From Lachnospiraceae bacterium JC7 (GTDB lineage: Bacteria; Bacillota; Clostridia; Lachnospirales; Lachnospiraceae), in NCBI GenBank assembly GCA_000513555.1, contig ALYD01000004.1, positions 101,066 through 165,065 on the forward strand: a DNA stretch of 64,000 nucleotides, given 5' to 3'. Every line of letters starts with the position of its first letter. Position 1 is the stretch's first letter. The notes beneath the pieces are model-generated. The model did no database searches. It saw nothing but the letters and a program-made list of their open reading frames with translations, and was not told the origin of the DNA. The position numbers and the translations under genes were made by a program. Shown here in pieces: positions 8,068 through 17,444 of the stretch.

Positions 8068-8739
8068 TTATATCGGATTGGCCTGTGATATTGCTCTTAT
8101 ATCCATAGTGAACATGATACTTATGATAAGAAGTGTGAATATCACTGTATGTATCAAAGGATACAATGCTTTTCTGTTCATCCCTGGAAGCAGTCTTCTG
8201 TCCCATAAGCTGAGGGTGGGCAGAAAATAAGTCATATATACAAATTTTTCACTGTAAACGAGACCTTCCATCATTTCAGGCCTTCTATTCAGCTCCCTGA
8301 TATCACTGTAACCAAAAAAGAAAACAAGGGCCTCATATATGATGAAGGTGTTTACGAGATTGAAGCTTATGTTATTTCTAAGTATCAGAAGATGGTATAA
8401 GAGGGCCAGTGTTCCCGGAAGAACTGCCTGAAGCCATGCATACCTGTCTCTTTTCAGCTCATTTAAAATTTTGTTACCTGAAGAACTACGGGCTTCAGAT
8501 GCTGCCGAAAAGCCTGTTGTATCATTACGTCTATCAGTTTCAGAATTGAAGGAGCCTGTCTGGTGTGCTTTTCTTTTTACTGTTCTTCCGCAGCCTGGAC
8601 AGGTATCTGCATCATCGGGAACCTCACTACCACAGTTGGTGCAGACTCTCATGGGCTTTATCTTGATTATAGGTGTAAAGCATTTTGGACAGTTCCTTGA
8701 ATTATCAGGAATGTCTGAATTGCATTTTGGACATTTCAT
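8068..8739 (-). CDS. Double zinc-ribbon membrane protein of unknown function
   Basis: 223 aa, SD GAGGTAAC. Two N-terminal zinc ribbons (MKCPKCNSDIPDNSRNCPKC and RVCTNCGSEVPDDADTCPGC, four CxxC pairs) precede a basic Ser-rich linker. After that come three or four hydrophobic helices (for example AWLQAVLPGTLALLYHLLIL, and TVIFTLLIISIMF near the C-terminus). Zinc-ribbon plus membrane-helix proteins are abundant in Clostridia and mostly uncharacterised. No catalytic motif is seen. It converges on the protease gene and is not clearly part of an operon. Confidence 0.8.
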   Translation of the reverse strand: MKCPKCNSDIPDNSRNCPKCFTPIIKIKPMRVCTNCGSEVPDDADTCPGCGRTVKRKAHQTGSFNSETDRRNDTTGFSAASEARSSSGNKILNELKRDRYAWLQAVLPGTLALLYHLLILRNNISFNLVNTFIIYEALVFFFGYSDIRELNRRPEMMEGLVYSEKFVYMTYFLPTLSLWDRRLLPGMNRKALYPLIHTVIFTLLIISIMFTMDIRAISQANPI

Positions 8740-8839
8740 ATGTTACCTCGAATTAATATTTTATGAACCTGACAGTAGCCCGAAGTGGGGGCAGCCAGGC
8801 ATTTTCCTATTATACACATCATGAATGAATTTATATATA

Positions 8840-8877
8840 AAAAAAATCAGGGAACATGCCTTTCGACATGTTCCCTG
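8840..8877 (-). terminator. Intrinsic terminator of flavoreductase gene
   Basis: CAGGGAACATG (8848-8858) pairs with CATGTTCCCTG (8867-8877). On the - strand the stem is followed by an unbroken U-tract (8840-8846). Confidence 0.92.
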
Positions 8878-8920
8878 AATATTTTATCCCTGTGCTTTAA
8901 AAATATTAATAAGATTTAGA

Positions 8921-11509
8921 TTACTTATTATCAGCTGTAACAGCCTTAGCTGCTGTACGTCCTGAAACGAAGATCTCTGTGATAGCGTTACCGCCGAGAC
9001 GGTTACCACCATGGATGCCTCCGGTAACCTCACCGGCTGCGTAAAGTCCATCGATAGCCTTTCCGTCCTTATCAAGTACGTGACGGTTTACATCAACAGA
9101 AATACCACCCATTGTGTGGTGTGTTGAAGGAGCCATGAGACGTACACGAAGCTTAGCGTCATCAAGGTTGTATGTATCAGCCTTGTATGAACCGTTGTCG
9201 TTCTTCTCTGCATCACCGATGAGAGCTGAGAACTGCTTCTTTGTAACATCCTTAGGCTGCTTGCCGGACATGATAGCCTGATCGTAATCCTTGATTGTCT
9301 CGATTACAGCATCAGCATCAGTCTCAAGACCGATCTCCTTGAAGAGATCAGCAAGCTCGCCGATTGTTCTTACATACTGTCTTCCCTCAACGTCCTCGTC
9401 CTTGTAGAGGTATGGTCCAGGAATAGGAACTGCTGCATTAGCGATCTCGATGAATACGCCCTTGTGGCCCTTCCACTCGATACCGTTCTTGAACTCACCA
9501 AGTGAAAGAACGTCACGCTCTGAAGTCTCATCTACGAAACGGTTGCCTGTTGTAGGATTGATGTAGATAGCGTAGTCTCCGCCACCGAATGCAAGGTCAC
9601 CATTGTCTACCCATGAAATAGGCATAAGCTGTGTGAAGCCCTCACCTGTTGTAGCAGCGCCTGCACCCTCTGCCATCTTGATACCATCACCCTGAAGTGA
9701 TGAACGGTTTGTTGTCTCAAGCTTATCGTTAAGGAACTCGCTTGACCAGTACTCGTTAGTATCAACAACCTTTGCAATGTTTGCAGCGAAACCACCTGTT
9801 GCAAGGATAACACCCTTTGTTGCGTGTGCAGTTACAGGTGTTCCGTCGAACATAGTAGCCTTAACGCCTGTTACACGACCATCCTCTGTAATGAGCTCTT
9901 CAGCTGTTGTACGAGTCATGATCTTGTTTGCTTCGTTAGCATTTTTGAAAGATGTCATAGGAGCCATGAAGTATGTTCCCCATCTTCCGCCGTACTCTTC
10001 TTCCTTACCGTCGCCATCAGCATCAACATTAGCACCGATGAACTGGTTCTCTCTGTACCAAAGAGCACCGATAAGTGTTGGCTGTGTGTCCTCAACAAAT
10101 GTTGAACCCATTGACTCGAGCCATGGCTTGATATCCTGTCCATCGTTGATGAACTGTGATACGAGATCTACATCACCATAGATCCATGATGACTTGTCAG
10201 CGCTCTGACGAAGTCCGCCATAGTATGTCTGGAAGATGTGAAGGTTGATTGTTGAGAAAAGAGTAAGGTCTGACTCAGGTGTTCCTGCATCAAGCTTAGG
10301 CTGTGCCCAATCAAGATATGCCTGGATCTCCTTCTTGAGAGCCTGGAGAGTAGGAAGATAATCCTTAACTACACCGTGCTTTGAAAGCTCTTCGATATCA
10401 CCTGCTACATACTCGTGATCCTTGTAGTAGTCAGCATCGAACTCATCCTCAGACCAGTTAAGGATGGTCTTTAACTCATCGATACATCCCTGAACTGACT
10501 TAACCTTGTTGTACTCGTTGCCGTCGAAGCCCTTGCCTGTTGTTGCATCAGGATTCTTCTCATCCCATACAAGGTAAGGCATAACTGACTGATACTGTCC
10601 GCCGGATACAAGTGTGTTACCACCAACCTCAGCGTTCTTCTCGATTACGAGAACTGTGTTGCCGTCCTGAGCTGCCTGAGCTGCTGCAGAGATACCTGCT
10701 CCACCTGCACCTACTACAACTACGTCGTAAGTCTCTTCGATAGCATCCTGAGCCTTAACCTCAACAGTGTTGGATGTAAATGCATCCTTGTTTGTAACAC
10801 CTGCCTGATCGGCTGCGTCATTAACAGCTTCCTTAAGAGCTCTTGATGAGAATGTAGCACCTGAAACACCGTCAACGCCTGTTCCGTTTGCTTCGATGAT
10901 CTGTGGAATGAGGATGTCGTAAGCAACATCACCAACGTGCTCAGTCTCCTTTGACTCCTTTACTTCGATAGCTGTTACCTTGCCGTCATCAAATGTAACG
11001 TCAACAGCGATATCTCCGTTATAGCCGGTTCCCTTACCTGTGTAAGTACCTGCTGTGAAAGCGAGTTCAGCATCGTTTGCGCCTGTAGCCTCGCCCTTCT
11101 TTGCAGCCTCGATAGCTGCGGCTGCAGCTGCCTTAACACCGTTTGATGTTAATGTAGCACCTGAAACACCGTCGATCTCAGCTGACTGCTTTGTCTTGAT
11201 CTGAGTTGCAAGCTCCTCAAGAGCTGCCCCACCTACGGTTGGTGTTTCATCCTTACCTTCGATCTGAACATCTGTGATCTCGGTATCTGTAGTAGTAACT
11301 GTAACAGTTACCTTACCACCGAAGCCCTGTTCTGAACCTGAATATGTACCGGCAACAAAGCTTCCTGCAGCGGCAGCTTCTGTTGCAGCAGCTGTTGTAG
11401 CTGCTTCAGTAGCGGCGGCTGTTGTGGTTTCCGGAGCCTGCTGTGATGCGCAGGCTGTCATTGATGCAGCAAGACCTACGGCCATTGCGCCTCTAAGAAA
11501 TTTTTTCAT
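8921..11509 (-). CDS. Lipoprotein flavoreductase: two FMN-binding domains plus fumarate/urocanate-reductase-like FAD domain
   Basis: 862 aa, SD GGAGG. A Sec signal ends in the lipobox MTAC (Cys20), followed by a Thr/Ala/Glu-rich linker. Two FMN-binding domains follow, each with the flavinylation motif SGAT (116-119 and 216-219), where ApbE-type transferases attach FMN to the Thr. The FAD_binding_2 domain begins with VVVVGAGGAG (about 263-272) and ends with HHTMGGISVD and GGIHGGNRLGGNAI, which contain His and Arg residues conserved in fumarate/urocanate/acrylate reductases. It should be an extracytoplasmic terminal reductase for an alpha,beta-unsaturated acid, receiving electrons from a membrane chain. 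The electron acceptor cannot be told from sequence. A second such enzyme lies at 52583-54622 but is Tat-exported. No ApbE gene is in the window. Confidence 0.88.
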   Translation of the reverse strand: MKKFLRGAMAVGLAASMTACASQQAPETTTAAATEAATTAAATEAAAAGSFVAGTYSGSEQGFGGKVTVTVTTTDTEITDVQIEGKDETPTVGGAALEELATQIKTKQSAEIDGVSGATLTSNGVKAAAAAAIEAAKKGEATGANDAELAFTAGTYTGKGTGYNGDIAVDVTFDDGKVTAIEVKESKETEHVGDVAYDILIPQIIEANGTGVDGVSGATFSSRALKEAVNDAADQAGVTNKDAFTSNTVEVKAQDAIEETYDVVVVGAGGAGISAAAQAAQDGNTVLVIEKNAEVGGNTLVSGGQYQSVMPYLVWDEKNPDATTGKGFDGNEYNKVKSVQGCIDELKTILNWSEDEFDADYYKDHEYVAGDIEELSKHGVVKDYLPTLQALKKEIQAYLDWAQPKLDAGTPESDLTLFSTINLHIFQTYYGGLRQSADKSSWIYGDVDLVSQFINDGQDIKPWLESMGSTFVEDTQPTLIGALWYRENQFIGANVDADGDGKEEEYGGRWGTYFMAPMTSFKNANEANKIMTRTTAEELITEDGRVTGVKATMFDGTPVTAHATKGVILATGGFAANIAKVVDTNEYWSSEFLNDKLETTNRSSLQGDGIKMAEGAGAATTGEGFTQLMPISWVDNGDLAFGGGDYAIYINPTTGNRFVDETSERDVLSLGEFKNGIEWKGHKGVFIEIANAAVPIPGPYLYKDEDVEGRQYVRTIGELADLFKEIGLETDADAVIETIKDYDQAIMSGKQPKDVTKKQFSALIGDAEKNDNGSYKADTYNLDDAKLRVRLMAPSTHHTMGGISVDVNRHVLDKDGKAIDGLYAAGEVTGGIHGGNRLGGNAITEIFVSGRTAAKAVTADNK

Positions 11510-11679
11510 TTTGCCTCCTATTAAAGCACTTATAAAATACGTTTTTATTTAAGCATATTCGACAATAAAAAACAATTTGAAAGCGGTTACAGTGTAGTTA
11601 AAAATCTTAAATGATATATTTATGTCATTTTAATGAACATAATGTTCATATAATGCACGATAACAGATCGATGAAACAT

Positions 11680-11712
11680 TAAAAAAGCGCAACAGTTTGA
11701 AACTGCCGCGCT
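11680..11712 (-). terminator. Intrinsic terminator of NusG-II gene
   Basis: AGCGCAACAGTTT (11686-11698) pairs with AAACTGCCGCGCT (11700-11712) with one mismatched position. A U-run follows on the - strand (A-run 11681-11686 on +). It separates the NusG-II gene from the flavoreductase gene. Confidence 0.85.
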
Positions 11713-11764
11713 GAAAAAATGTGATTTTTGATGATTTTTTAAGAATATCTGCTCAATTATCTTT

Positions 11765-12253
11765 TTACTGAACTACGATGATAAGACCGTGCGGGAGGCA
11801 GGTAATAGGGAAATCATAATCTGTATCAGTCATTTTTCCTATGGAAACACAGATCTGATTGCTGCAGTTGGACTGAATTACAGCTACGGAATTGTCCTTT
11901 ACCTGCATGAGATTTATATGATGCTTGGTTTCAAGCGCCTCATCCCCCATGGATTCGAGAGTTGTTCCTTCAGGAACTTCCGAAACAACACCGTCTTTTA
12001 TCATATACAGGGCATCTTTGCTGAGCGGGGCTCTGAAGATCTCTCGATCAACATACTGTACAACAACCTGAAGCTCTTTAGCCTTGCTTTCAGAACTTTC
12101 ATTTTCCGAAGAAGCAACCGATGCGGATGTTTCGGTTTCATTTCCCTGTTTCGAACTGTTTCTGATATATGCTGAAAGACCGAAGCTGAGTAAAATGATT
12201 ACAAGTATAGCCACGATCAATATGATATTACGTTTCTTATTTTTATTCTCCAT
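11765..12253 (-). CDS. NusG domain II-containing membrane-anchored protein
   Basis: 162 aa, SD AGGAG. One N-terminal helix (about 9-28) anchors the protein outside. After a Ser/Glu-rich linker comes a NusG_II-type beta domain (about 60-162) with the diagnostic segment SNCSNQICVSIGKM and the C-terminal CLPHGLIIVV. Stand-alone NusG_II proteins are often found beside FMN-binding and Rnf-like redox genes in Clostridia. Here the gene sits directly upstream of the FMN/FAD flavoreductase gene, though a terminator separates them. Its role is not known. It follows the methyltransferase-like gene by 41 bp on the same strand and is probably cotranscribed with it. Confidence 0.82.
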   Translation of the reverse strand: MENKNKKRNIILIVAILVIILLSFGLSAYIRNSSKQGNETETSASVASSENESSESKAKELQVVVQYVDREIFRAPLSKDALYMIKDGVVSEVPEGTTLESMGDEALETKHHINLMQVKDNSVAVIQSNCSNQICVSIGKMTDTDYDFPITCLPHGLIIVVQ

Positions 12254-12294
12254 GTCGATAAGTACTCCTGTTTCTAAAAACTTTAGGGATTATC

Positions 12295-13179
12295 TTAGCA
12301 CATTTTTATATCTTGAATCAACATGGTATATTTTCGTCTCTGTTCAGGATAAAAGGGCCACTCCAGAGTGGATTCATCAAGCTCTATATCTCCTCTTGTG
12401 TATCTCTGCCGTACATCCTTTATACATTGCCATGCTCCTTCAGAAGGATAGTTAGGATCATATTCGGAAGAAAACAGCACCCGCTCCTTCGCCGATCCAA
12501 GAATGGCCTCGTTCATAACGGGAATGAATTTATCATCGACCTCCCTTATATGATCATGAAAAGGCTCAGGATCTATGGTTCTGCCGCCCAATATCTGTTC
12601 AGAGACATTACCGGAAAGAATATGCCAGCTGTAGGACAGAATACTCCACAGCTGACTGTGAAGCCCCGCCGCCACGACCATATCATAGCTTTTCTCTGGA
12701 AGAATATGAGTAAAATCATCAGAGGTTTTAAACATATCCTGTTCCACCAGTTTAAATTCCATGATAGAACGCTCGATAAAATCCGTTTCTGTAACAGACC
12801 TTCCCTTCTCGACCAGATACATGTAAAGCCTGTTAAAAAATCTTTCCGTAAGCTCCTGCTCAACACCCGTTAAAGAAGCCTTCTTTATATGTATAGAAGG
12901 ACAATGCTCCTGTCCCTGATTTATGAGTCCCTCCTTTACGCTGTCGACGTCCACATCTATAAGGTCTATACTCCCGAAGTGACTGATCAGCCTTTGAAGA
13001 TCCAGATCATTGCATGGACCTGCCCCAAGAACTGCAAGGGAACCGCAGCTTTTTCCTGCTGTCCGGCTTTTTTTCGCATCCTGAATTATAAGGTCTGTGA
13101 GTTCTCTTCTATATACTTTCCAGTTCCCGTAAGCATTTGGAATCGTAAATTCTTTTTTTATACTTTCAAAAATATTCAT
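12295..13179 (-). CDS. Unassigned protein with Rossmann/SAM-methyltransferase-like core
   Basis: 294 aa, unrecognised. Residues about 45-75 (SLAVLGAGPCNDLDLQRLI, then SIDLIDVDVDSV) look like the first beta strand, glycine loop and acidic second strand of a class I SAM-dependent methyltransferase. A later SYDMVVAAGLHSQLW segment resembles motif IV. No substrate is suggested. The start has no SD. TACAAT ends 7 nt upstream with TGGACT 17 bp before it, so the mRNA may be leaderless. It probably forms an operon with the NusG-II gene. Confidence 0.72.
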   Translation of the reverse strand: MNIFESIKKEFTIPNAYGNWKVYRRELTDLIIQDAKKSRTAGKSCGSLAVLGAGPCNDLDLQRLISHFGSIDLIDVDVDSVKEGLINQGQEHCPSIHIKKASLTGVEQELTERFFNRLYMYLVEKGRSVTETDFIERSIMEFKLVEQDMFKTSDDFTHILPEKSYDMVVAAGLHSQLWSILSYSWHILSGNVSEQILGGRTIDPEPFHDHIREVDDKFIPVMNEAILGSAKERVLFSSEYDPNYPSEGAWQCIKDVRQRYTRGDIELDESTLEWPFYPEQRRKYTMLIQDIKMC

Positions 13180-13186
13180 AATTCAT

Positions 13187-13215
13187 ATTGTAAAGAAATA
13201 TACCCGTGAAGTCCA
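13187..13215 (-). promoter_or_regulatory. Promoter abutting the start of the 13179 gene (leaderless candidate)
   Basis: Minus strand: -35 TGGACT (13210-13215), 17-bp spacer, -10 TACAAT (13187-13192), then 7 nt to the ATG at 13179. Transcription should start at the start codon, and no SD is present. Confidence 0.5.
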
Positions 13216-13283
13216 TCATCCTTTCATAGCAGGGTAATGTTTCAGTTATGTTTTAATTCTTATACCTGTTTTCAAACAAAAAT

Positions 13284-13329
13284 CCTCCTGAAGAAGACTC
13301 AGGTAATTTCCATCATCGACTTCAGGAGG
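13284..13329 (-). terminator. Terminator of AGCS symporter gene
   Basis: CCTCCTGAAG / CTTCAGGAGG 10-bp stem (13284-13293 with 13320-13329) with a 26-nt loop, then ATTTTTGTTTG on the - strand. The large loop makes it weaker than the others. Confidence 0.7.
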
Positions 13330-13354
13330 TTATTATCATTTCTGCCTGTTCTGA

Positions 13355-14770
13355 TCAGCTTGCCTTTTTAACTGAAATTTTTTTATTTTCCATAAATCTC
13401 TGTTCGTAATCTCTAAGTGATCTTACAGCATCTTTCGACATAGGTATAAGGGCTATAAGATTAAAGATGGTCATAAGTCCGATGCCTACATCTCCGAGAT
13501 CCCATACGAAGGTATAAGCAGCAAGGCATCCGATAAAAAGATTGATAAGAGCTACAGCCTTGTATACTGTCTGGGATGTCCAGTTGTCTCCGAAAATATA
13601 TGCAACATTTGAACGTGCATAAAAGAGAATGCCCAAAAATGTCGAGAAACAGAACAGCCAGAGTGTTATAGCTATAAAGATAACTCCTGCTTCTCCGAAG
13701 TGGTAGCGCATAGCTGCCTGAAGAAGGTCCATGCCGCCAAGACCGCTTGTGAACTCAGCCGGTGCAAGGAGCATAACAAATGCTGTACAGCTGCAAATGA
13801 TGATGGTGTCGATAAAAACACCAAGAGCCTGAAGAAGACCTGATTTTACAGGATGATCAACATCAGCACTTGCCGATGCGCAGGGAGCTGAACCTGAGCC
13901 TGCCTCATTTGAAAAAAGTCCTCTTTTAACACCGTTCATAAGAACCGCACCGAAACCTCCTGCAAGTGCCTGACGTGCGCCGAAGGCTTCTCTGAATATC
14001 TGTGAAAATACAGATGGAAGGCTTGAGAAATTATTTATAACCACAAAGAGTGTCAGGAAAATGTAGAAGCCTGCCATAACAGGAACGATGATATCCAGTA
14101 CCTTGACTGTGACATTTTTCTTTAAAACAATGTACGCACCCGGGATACAGAGAATGATGGCTGTAGCAAGAGGCGGTACATTAAAAGCATTTTCAAGGGC
14201 CGAAGAAACGGAATTTCCAATTACCTGGCTGATACCGCACCAGCAGAGAAGTCCTGAAAGTGCAAAAAGTACAGCCATGATGCTCTTCTTCTTTTTTCCT
14301 GCAAAAAGATGATGAATATAGTATGCAGGACCACCTCTGTAGCCTCCGTAAAGAGGATCCTTTTCCTTATACATCTGGGAAAGTGTTGCTTCAACAAAGG
14401 CTGTTGCAGAACCGATAATGGCTGTGATCCACATCCAGAATACAGCACCGGCTCCGCCTGCAGAAACAGCAGCTACTACTCCGACCAGGTTACCCATTCC
14501 AACGCGGGTTGCCGTAGAAACTATAAGTGTTTCGAGGCCTGACACACTACTCTTTTTATCACTGTCACCGTTATTGTCTTTTTCCGATGCTACCCTGATC
14601 ATCTCCGGCAGCATGCGTACAGGTAGGAATCTGGTGATAACCATACAGAAGATACCTGCAGGGATCAAAAGAAGAACCAGTAATGACAGACCCAGGGTCG
14701 ATCCACCCGGAAGCGGTATAGTCACGAGATCGCCCCAGAGGAAGTTGTAGACAAGCTGAAATAACTGCAT
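13355..14770 (-). CDS. AGCS-family sodium:alanine/glycine symporter
   Basis: 471 aa polytopic protein. Family hallmarks are LETLIVSTATRVGMGNLVGVV and GGAGAVFWMWITA near the N-terminus, GGYRGGPAYYI, and GVKRGLFSNEAGSGSAPCASA in the middle. About ten or eleven membrane helices are evident, and the length matches the family. It should bring Ala, Gly or Ser into the cell with Na+. It is a single gene between the methyltransferase-like gene and the helicase gene. The SD is weak and distant (AAAGGAATGG about 13 nt away). No glycine riboswitch was found in the 209 bp upstream. Confidence 0.92.
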   Translation of the reverse strand: MQLFQLVYNFLWGDLVTIPLPGGSTLGLSLLVLLLIPAGIFCMVITRFLPVRMLPEMIRVASEKDNNGDSDKKSSVSGLETLIVSTATRVGMGNLVGVVAAVSAGGAGAVFWMWITAIIGSATAFVEATLSQMYKEKDPLYGGYRGGPAYYIHHLFAGKKKKSIMAVLFALSGLLCWCGISQVIGNSVSSALENAFNVPPLATAIILCIPGAYIVLKKNVTVKVLDIIVPVMAGFYIFLTLFVVINNFSSLPSVFSQIFREAFGARQALAGGFGAVLMNGVKRGLFSNEAGSGSAPCASASADVDHPVKSGLLQALGVFIDTIIICSCTAFVMLLAPAEFTSGLGGMDLLQAAMRYHFGEAGVIFIAITLWLFCFSTFLGILFYARSNVAYIFGDNWTSQTVYKAVALINLFIGCLAAYTFVWDLGDVGIGLMTIFNLIALIPMSKDAVRSLRDYEQRFMENKKISVKKAS

Positions 14771-14962
14771 ATTATGAAAACCATTCCTTTACTTTATTTC
14801 CTTATTGGATTATACACATTTGCTTTAGGAATGCAAAGCGTAACAGTGTAAAGTTTTCAAGTGTTATGGAAATGTTTTTAATGATGTGTATAAACAATAT
14901 TTAATTAAATTATCTTATATATTTTAATTCATGAAATATTCTTTTAAGTCTTTTCGTATAAA

Positions 14963-14992
14963 AAAACTGCCCTGTGATATCAGAGCAGTTTT
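14963..14992 (-). terminator. Terminator overlapping the helicase stop codon
   Basis: AAAACTGC (14963-14970) pairs with GCAGTTTT (14985-14992) with a partly paired interior, followed by a U-run on the - strand. The stem begins inside the last codons of the helicase gene. Confidence 0.75.
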
Positions 14993-17295
14993 AAAAGATC
15001 ATGTGAGTAAAGAAAATGGAGCTGGAAGGTGGTCTCTTTTCCCTTGTCGAAGGATATGGTGACTTTTCGTTTGTCCATGGATATCACTGTTCCGTCTCCG
15101 GATTTTTTGTGTCTTACTCTTACACCTTCACCTAAAGAATCAACGAAATCCCTGTAATCGGACTCTGAAAAGACTTTTTCCGATTCGGTATTCCGTTCGC
15201 TGTAGCCGTGAGGAGTGAATAGAGAATACCTGGTACTGCGGGAGGAATATCCGGAAGTGTCATAAGCATCCGGACCAAAATCCGTTTTAAAGCGGTCTGA
15301 ACCGTTGAAACCTCCGCCGTAGTTAAAGTCAGATCTCCGGGAGGAAGTTCCGGTGTATGCATTGGCAGAGAACTGAGAAGTTCCGCCATGATGCGTATGA
15401 GAGCTTGAGCCTCTGTCCAAAAGCTCGTTTATAAATGTAGTATCCTCGTTTTTATATTCAAATATGTTGAGCTGATTTTTCGCTCTGGTCACAGCAACGT
15501 AAAAGAGTCTACGTTCCTCTTCAAAGATCTCAAGCTTTTCGAGATCCTCTCCACTGGAAGACTTCCGGATGGCACTGCTCTTCCACGCTATATCCGGTAC
15601 CTCCTGAGGGAAGATCCCGTCCATAACATCCATTAGGTAGACCGTGTCATATTCCAGTCCTTTGCTGCTATGGATGGTTGAGAGAATGAAATTACAATCC
15701 TGATCACTGTTCTTTTCTTTGAGTATCAGCTGCAGATCTTTCAGCCTTTCAAGCAGTGTCAGGGGACTGTCCTCCTGATAGGAAAGACTTCTCAGTATGA
15801 AGATCTTGCTTTCACTTATTTTGTTTCTTTCCAGATAATCGTTATAGCCCATCTGACGTGTTATACGACCTATGGCCTGATCAGCCTTGTCCTCAAGCAG
15901 ATTTTTGAGATTTGTTCTCAGTTCCAGAAGATTGGTTTCTGTCCCCTTAGGAAGCTTGCAGAAATTCAGTGCCGCATCGATGATGGGGAGCCCGTGTTTT
16001 CTTGCCTGCTGGCAGGCTTCTGCTGCCAATGCCTTGGAAAGATAGGTCTTCAGCTTATAGTAGATCTGAAAGAACAGCTCATCGTTGTACGGGTCTGCCG
16101 CAAACTTTATGACATTTGATATGTCATTTATGGTTCTGTGGGTGAAAAAGCTGAGATCCATATTTTTCACTCTGTAGGGGATATTGTTTCTTTCCAGAAG
16201 ATCCACAAGTGGAAGTATGCTCTCATTGTCCCTGTAAAGAACTGCTGTCTCGGTACTGCAATCCTTTGCGACCTTCTGCAGATAGCTGTACTGTGCGTTT
16301 CTGCTTTTCAGCTCAATGCTGTGTACAGAGCCCTTTCCGGTTCTTTTCGTGAACATGGTCTTTTCATGTCTCAGCACATTTTGAGATATGAAATGCCGGG
16401 CACTGTCAACTATGAACTTACGTGATCTGAAGTTTTCTTCCATCAGAAGGACCTTTGCATCCTTATGTTCCTTCTCGAAGTTGAGCAGTGCATCAGGATA
16501 GGCTGCACGGAAACCGTAAATGCTCTGGTCTTCATCACCTACCATAAAGAGATTGCCGCTCTTTTCTGAAAGGAGGCTGATGATGGCGTGCTGTATCTTT
16601 GAAGTATCCTGTGCCTCATCAACGCAGATATAAGGATATTTTGACTGGAAATACCTGAGGGTCTCGGTACTTCTTTTAAGTATCATAAGAGCGTATACCA
16701 TCTGGTCATCAAAATCCATAAGTCCGCTGTTCCGCATCTCTTCCTGATATGATCTGTAGATCTCCGAGATCTTAAGCTCACTTGTGTCATCAAGCTTCTT
16801 TATTTCCTCGGGACTTAACATCATGTTCTTAATATATGTGATAAGGGTCCTTACTGCTTTAAGGTCACTTTCTGTGGCATATTCATGCTGCACCTGCTGG
16901 TAAATATGACCAAGGAGCTCTGAGGTCATCCTGTCGTCTGTGACCAGATCGAAGGCATTTTTACCTATCTTTTTTCCGAAATAATTGATTATGCGTGCGC
17001 ATACACCGTTTATGGTACGAAATTCGAGTCTTCCGGCATATTCATCACCAAACAGGTTTTGAAATCTCTCGGACATATCTCTGGTAGCCGCAACTGTATA
17101 TGTAAGTGTAAGTATCTGCTCAGGTGCTATGTGCTTTTCATAGATCATGAAACCGAGTCTCGTAACCAGAACCGTTGTCTTTCCGGATCCAGGCACAGCA
17201 AGAAGCAGCACCGCTCCGTCTGTTGAAGTTACTGCGAGCTGTTGCTGCCTAGTGAGACTGATATCATGTTCCTGAAGGTAATTGTAAAAATTCAT
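14980..17295 (-). CDS. UvrD/Rep-type superfamily 1 DNA helicase (second paralogue)
   Basis: 771 aa from ATG at 17295. SF1A motifs are all present: Q-motif TRQQQLAV, Walker A GSGKT (36-40), motif II CVDEAQD, GDEDQSIYGFRAA, motif V HSSKGLEYDTVYL and motif VI RRLFYVAVTRAKN. A low-complexity Gly/Ser/Tyr linker (about 625-705) follows, then a C-terminal beta domain (VRVRHKKSGDGTVISMDKRKVTISFD) resembling the PcrA Tudor-like domain. Canonical PcrA is encoded separately at 57111-59618, so this is a smaller paralogue, perhaps with a repair or RNA-polymerase-linked role. A TTG three codons upstream lies inside the -10 and is rejected as start. Confidence 0.87.
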   Translation of the reverse strand: MNFYNYLQEHDISLTRQQQLAVTSTDGAVLLLAVPGSGKTTVLVTRLGFMIYEKHIAPEQILTLTYTVAATRDMSERFQNLFGDEYAGRLEFRTINGVCARIINYFGKKIGKNAFDLVTDDRMTSELLGHIYQQVQHEYATESDLKAVRTLITYIKNMMLSPEEIKKLDDTSELKISEIYRSYQEEMRNSGLMDFDDQMVYALMILKRSTETLRYFQSKYPYICVDEAQDTSKIQHAIISLLSEKSGNLFMVGDEDQSIYGFRAAYPDALLNFEKEHKDAKVLLMEENFRSRKFIVDSARHFISQNVLRHEKTMFTKRTGKGSVHSIELKSRNAQYSYLQKVAKDCSTETAVLYRDNESILPLVDLLERNNIPYRVKNMDLSFFTHRTINDISNVIKFAADPYNDELFFQIYYKLKTYLSKALAAEACQQARKHGLPIIDAALNFCKLPKGTETNLLELRTNLKNLLEDKADQAIGRITRQMGYNDYLERNKISESKIFILRSLSYQEDSPLTLLERLKDLQLILKEKNSDQDCNFILSTIHSSKGLEYDTVYLMDVMDGIFPQEVPDIAWKSSAIRKSSSGEDLEKLEIFEEERRLFYVAVTRAKNQLNIFEYKNEDTTFINELLDRGSSSHTHHGGTSQFSANAYTGTSSRRSDFNYGGGFNGSDRFKTDFGPDAYDTSGYSSRSTRYSLFTPHGYSERNTESEKVFSESDYRDFVDSLGEGVRVRHKKSGDGTVISMDKRKVTISFDKGKETTFQLHFLYSHDLLKLL

Positions 17296-17302
17296 AGGCA
17301 AC

Positions 17303-17332
17303 AATATACCATAATCAGGACTTAATTCTCAA
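17303..17332 (-). promoter_or_regulatory. Extended -10 promoter abutting the helicase start (leaderless candidate)
   Basis: Minus strand: -35 TTGAGA (17327-17332), 18-bp spacer, TGgTATATT extended -10 (hexamer 17303-17308), then 7 nt to the ATG at 17295. No SD is present. Confidence 0.55.
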
Positions 17333-17444
17333 TAATCAAAATTTCACTTATTTTCCGCCGGATTTTTGACGAAATTATAGTAAGGTATGATATCTTTGCT
17401 CACCCACAGAGAGTGACTGATAAATTACAAAGGGGATAATAAAT

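Noticed and set aside
14771..14979. Possible glycine riboswitch before the AGCS symporter
   Set aside because: No GGAGAG/glycine-aptamer elements in the AT-rich leader.
17296..17304. TTG three codons before the helicase ATG
   Set aside because: It overlaps the probable -10 element and has no SD.
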